Source of the DNA: Blasia pusilla
Lineage: Eukaryota > Marchantiophyta > Marchantiopsida > Blasiales
Direction: 5' to 3'
NCBI GenBank assembly: GCA_050084515.1
Contig: CM114273.1
Location: 41,912,001-41,976,000 of the forward strand
Length of the DNA: 64,000 bases
Shown: piece by piece, positions 62,236-64,000 of the stretch
Numbering within the stretch: the stretch's first letter is position 1
Layout of the letters: each line of letters starts with the position of its first letter
Made by a program: the position numbers and the translations under genes
Notes under the pieces: model-generated
Told to the model about the DNA's origin: nothing
Database searches by the model: none
Seen by the model: the letters and a program-made list of their open reading frames with translations, nothing else

Positions 62236-64000
62236 TTGCATCAAAACACTACTTGGACTCGCTATTTAAATTTATATCTTTGTGCCAATCAAATTTTGTG
62301 ACTACTTAGATTTGCAATCATCCACAAATTACTTGCAAAACTACAAAGACATTGTTATTTTTTAATGAGTACTATGCAAGTGTTTGGTGATTGAACTGCG
62401 ACTAAATTAAAAATATTATAAAATGGGAATTTTGAGTTGTATTGTGGGTCCTATTCTCAAGTTTGCGAATCAATTGCATATGCAGGACTCTTAAAAGTTG
62501 CAAGTCCACTACAATTGTTTTACGACTATACTATGGATCCATTCCAACTCCTTTGGTTTGCATACTTGCTGCATATGTAGCAATGATAGTGAAATGTTTA
62601 CAAATTTGAACCTTATTCTAGTGGAAATTCCATGAAGTTTTCTTATTAAATTTTGAGCTTTGTGAATTTTTTTATTGAAAAGGTGTAAGCAAATTTATGG
62701 ACAAGGTATACCTATACTTCATATAGATTTCTACATATGTAATTAAGCTTTTTCTTCCTTCTTGGAAATCATACATATGTACTACTATCAATGATGGGGG
62801 TTACAAAATGTAAAATTTTCATGAATGCTCTAAGTCGTCATTTTCACATACCAAATTAGTTCTCTCAAAAAAATTATTAAGACTTTTTTACATAAATTTG
62901 AATTTTCCCTTGTAATATATTTTTCGCATCACAAGAGATATTAAATTAGTAAAATAATACTAGAACTATAATTATTCAACTAATTAAACCTCTCCTATAA
63001 TTTGATTTGGGAAAAAAAGATTACATTGATTGATTATTGGAGGAAATTGGCTTTGTTAAGCAATATAATTTTGTTTTGTGAGTAGTAGAAAATCAATTTC
63101 AAGTCAATTATTTTAACTTCATAATAAATAGGGAAACGGTGAGAGACAAAAAATAGGATGATCAAGAGAGGACGAACAACATTATCATTGACTTGATGTC
63201 TTCCCCTTTGACTTATTGCCATAATTGAAAATACCTCTTTTAAAGATTGAGTTTGATTATTTAGAATTATATGTGCATGCGTTATATAAAAGAAGAATTT
63301 CACCCTGTAGGTGGTCATATTATTTCTCTTTCATTTGTTGTGATGCTTGTTCTTTATAGAATGTTATCTTGATGCCTATTCTAGTACATTTTGTTTGTTT
63401 CTTTGTTTTCATTGTCTTTCAGGGATTAAATCATTTCGACTTTCGGGAAGAAACTTGTTTGCTTGTTTTTCTTGTCAGCTATCCATCCTTGCCACTTCTA
63501 CATACATTGACATCACATGTTCATAGGTTAAAATGTGAATAAAAATGAAGATTTTTAAATGTTCCTTGAAATATGTGTTTTCAAAAAATATATATATATA
63601 TATTCCATGAAGCCCTTGATTTTTTAAATGGCTTACATTCACCAACACTAAGCCCTATGAAAATGGCTAGGAGGTGAATTTGAGTACATCAATAAAGATC
63701 TACTAAGTGTTATCATTTTGGTTAAAATTTATTTTCAACTATCCATTGGCCTTTGAATAGTAGGTTAATATGTCTAGTTGAAAAGTGTCTAGGTAAAAAG
63801 TGACATTGTGAGAACCTTCTATTTTAGTGTCTAGAATAGGAATTAAAAAAGATGGAATCTTTTTTTATTTTTATTAGTAAGATTTCTTAAACAACCATTT
63901 ATCTATGATCTATAATTGGTCCAATTGGAGCATCATCATACTTGTTTTAACAAATCTAATTTGTTGATATTTGGAAAAAGGTTTCAAAACAATTCTTTCT
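62236..64000. other. AT-rich DNA, no gene recognised
   Basis: High A+T, frequent stops in all frames, (TA)n near 63590. Nothing recognised. Confidence 0.4.

Overview
This is a stretch of plant (streptophyte) nuclear DNA. The one recognisable host gene, at the left edge on the minus strand, is the 5' part of VPS34, the class III phosphatidylinositol 3-kinase. It has five exons with GT-AG introns and the usual plant exon phases. The rest is transposable-element debris: Helitrons with plant-type ends, a plant-type LINE, Ty3/gypsy-like retroelements, a DNA-transposon relic, rRNA-derived fragments and microsatellites. VPS34 is clearly plant but not close to the flowering-plant sequences I know, so a charophyte, bryophyte, lycophyte or fern is plausible. 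I cannot name the species.

Layout: 1-1.7 kb VPS34; 1.7-3.3 kb its upstream region; 3.3-6.6 kb a Helitron graveyard; 8.8-16.9 kb retroelement 1 (minus strand); 17.5 kb a 5S rRNA-like sequence; 18.7-41.6 kb a nest of elements; 43.2-44.6 kb retroelement 4 (plus, decayed); 44.6-57.7 kb repeats, more small Helitrons and unassigned DNA; 57.7-59.4 kb retroelement 5 (plus, decayed); 59.5-64 kb repeats plus one odd GC-rich block. In the nest, retroelement 3 (ends at 41.6 and 18.7 kb) encloses a LINE (about 40.1 to 24.5 kb). The LINE is split by retroelement 2 (37.7 to 25.5 kb), which holds a DNA-transposon relic (33.2 to 28.2 kb).

The main discovery candidate is the retroelement family. Element 1 reads gag (two zinc knuckles), protease, a C5-cytosine DNA methyltransferase, reverse transcriptase, RNase H, DDE integrase and a C-terminal PHD finger. 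The methyltransferase has recognisable motifs I, IV (Pro-Cys), VI, VIII, IX and X and lies between protease and RT. Element 3 keeps the start of the same methyltransferase; elements 2 and 4 keep the integrase-PHD end. The family thus combines a domain that could write DNA methylation with one that could read histone tails. Retroelement-borne methyltransferases have been reported in charophytes and dinoflagellates, so capture has precedent; the arrangement with a PHD finger deserves a check against those.

Two further points stand out. The element ends are not ordinary LTRs: elements 2 and 3 have repeat A alone at the left and B-A-B at the right, like the split direct repeats of PAT/DIRS elements, yet the integrase is of the DDE type. 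Also, many perfect hairpins with 3-9 base loops lie in these elements, one replacing the protease active-site region, which suggests repeated local template switching. All copies carry stops and frameshifts, so none here is intact.
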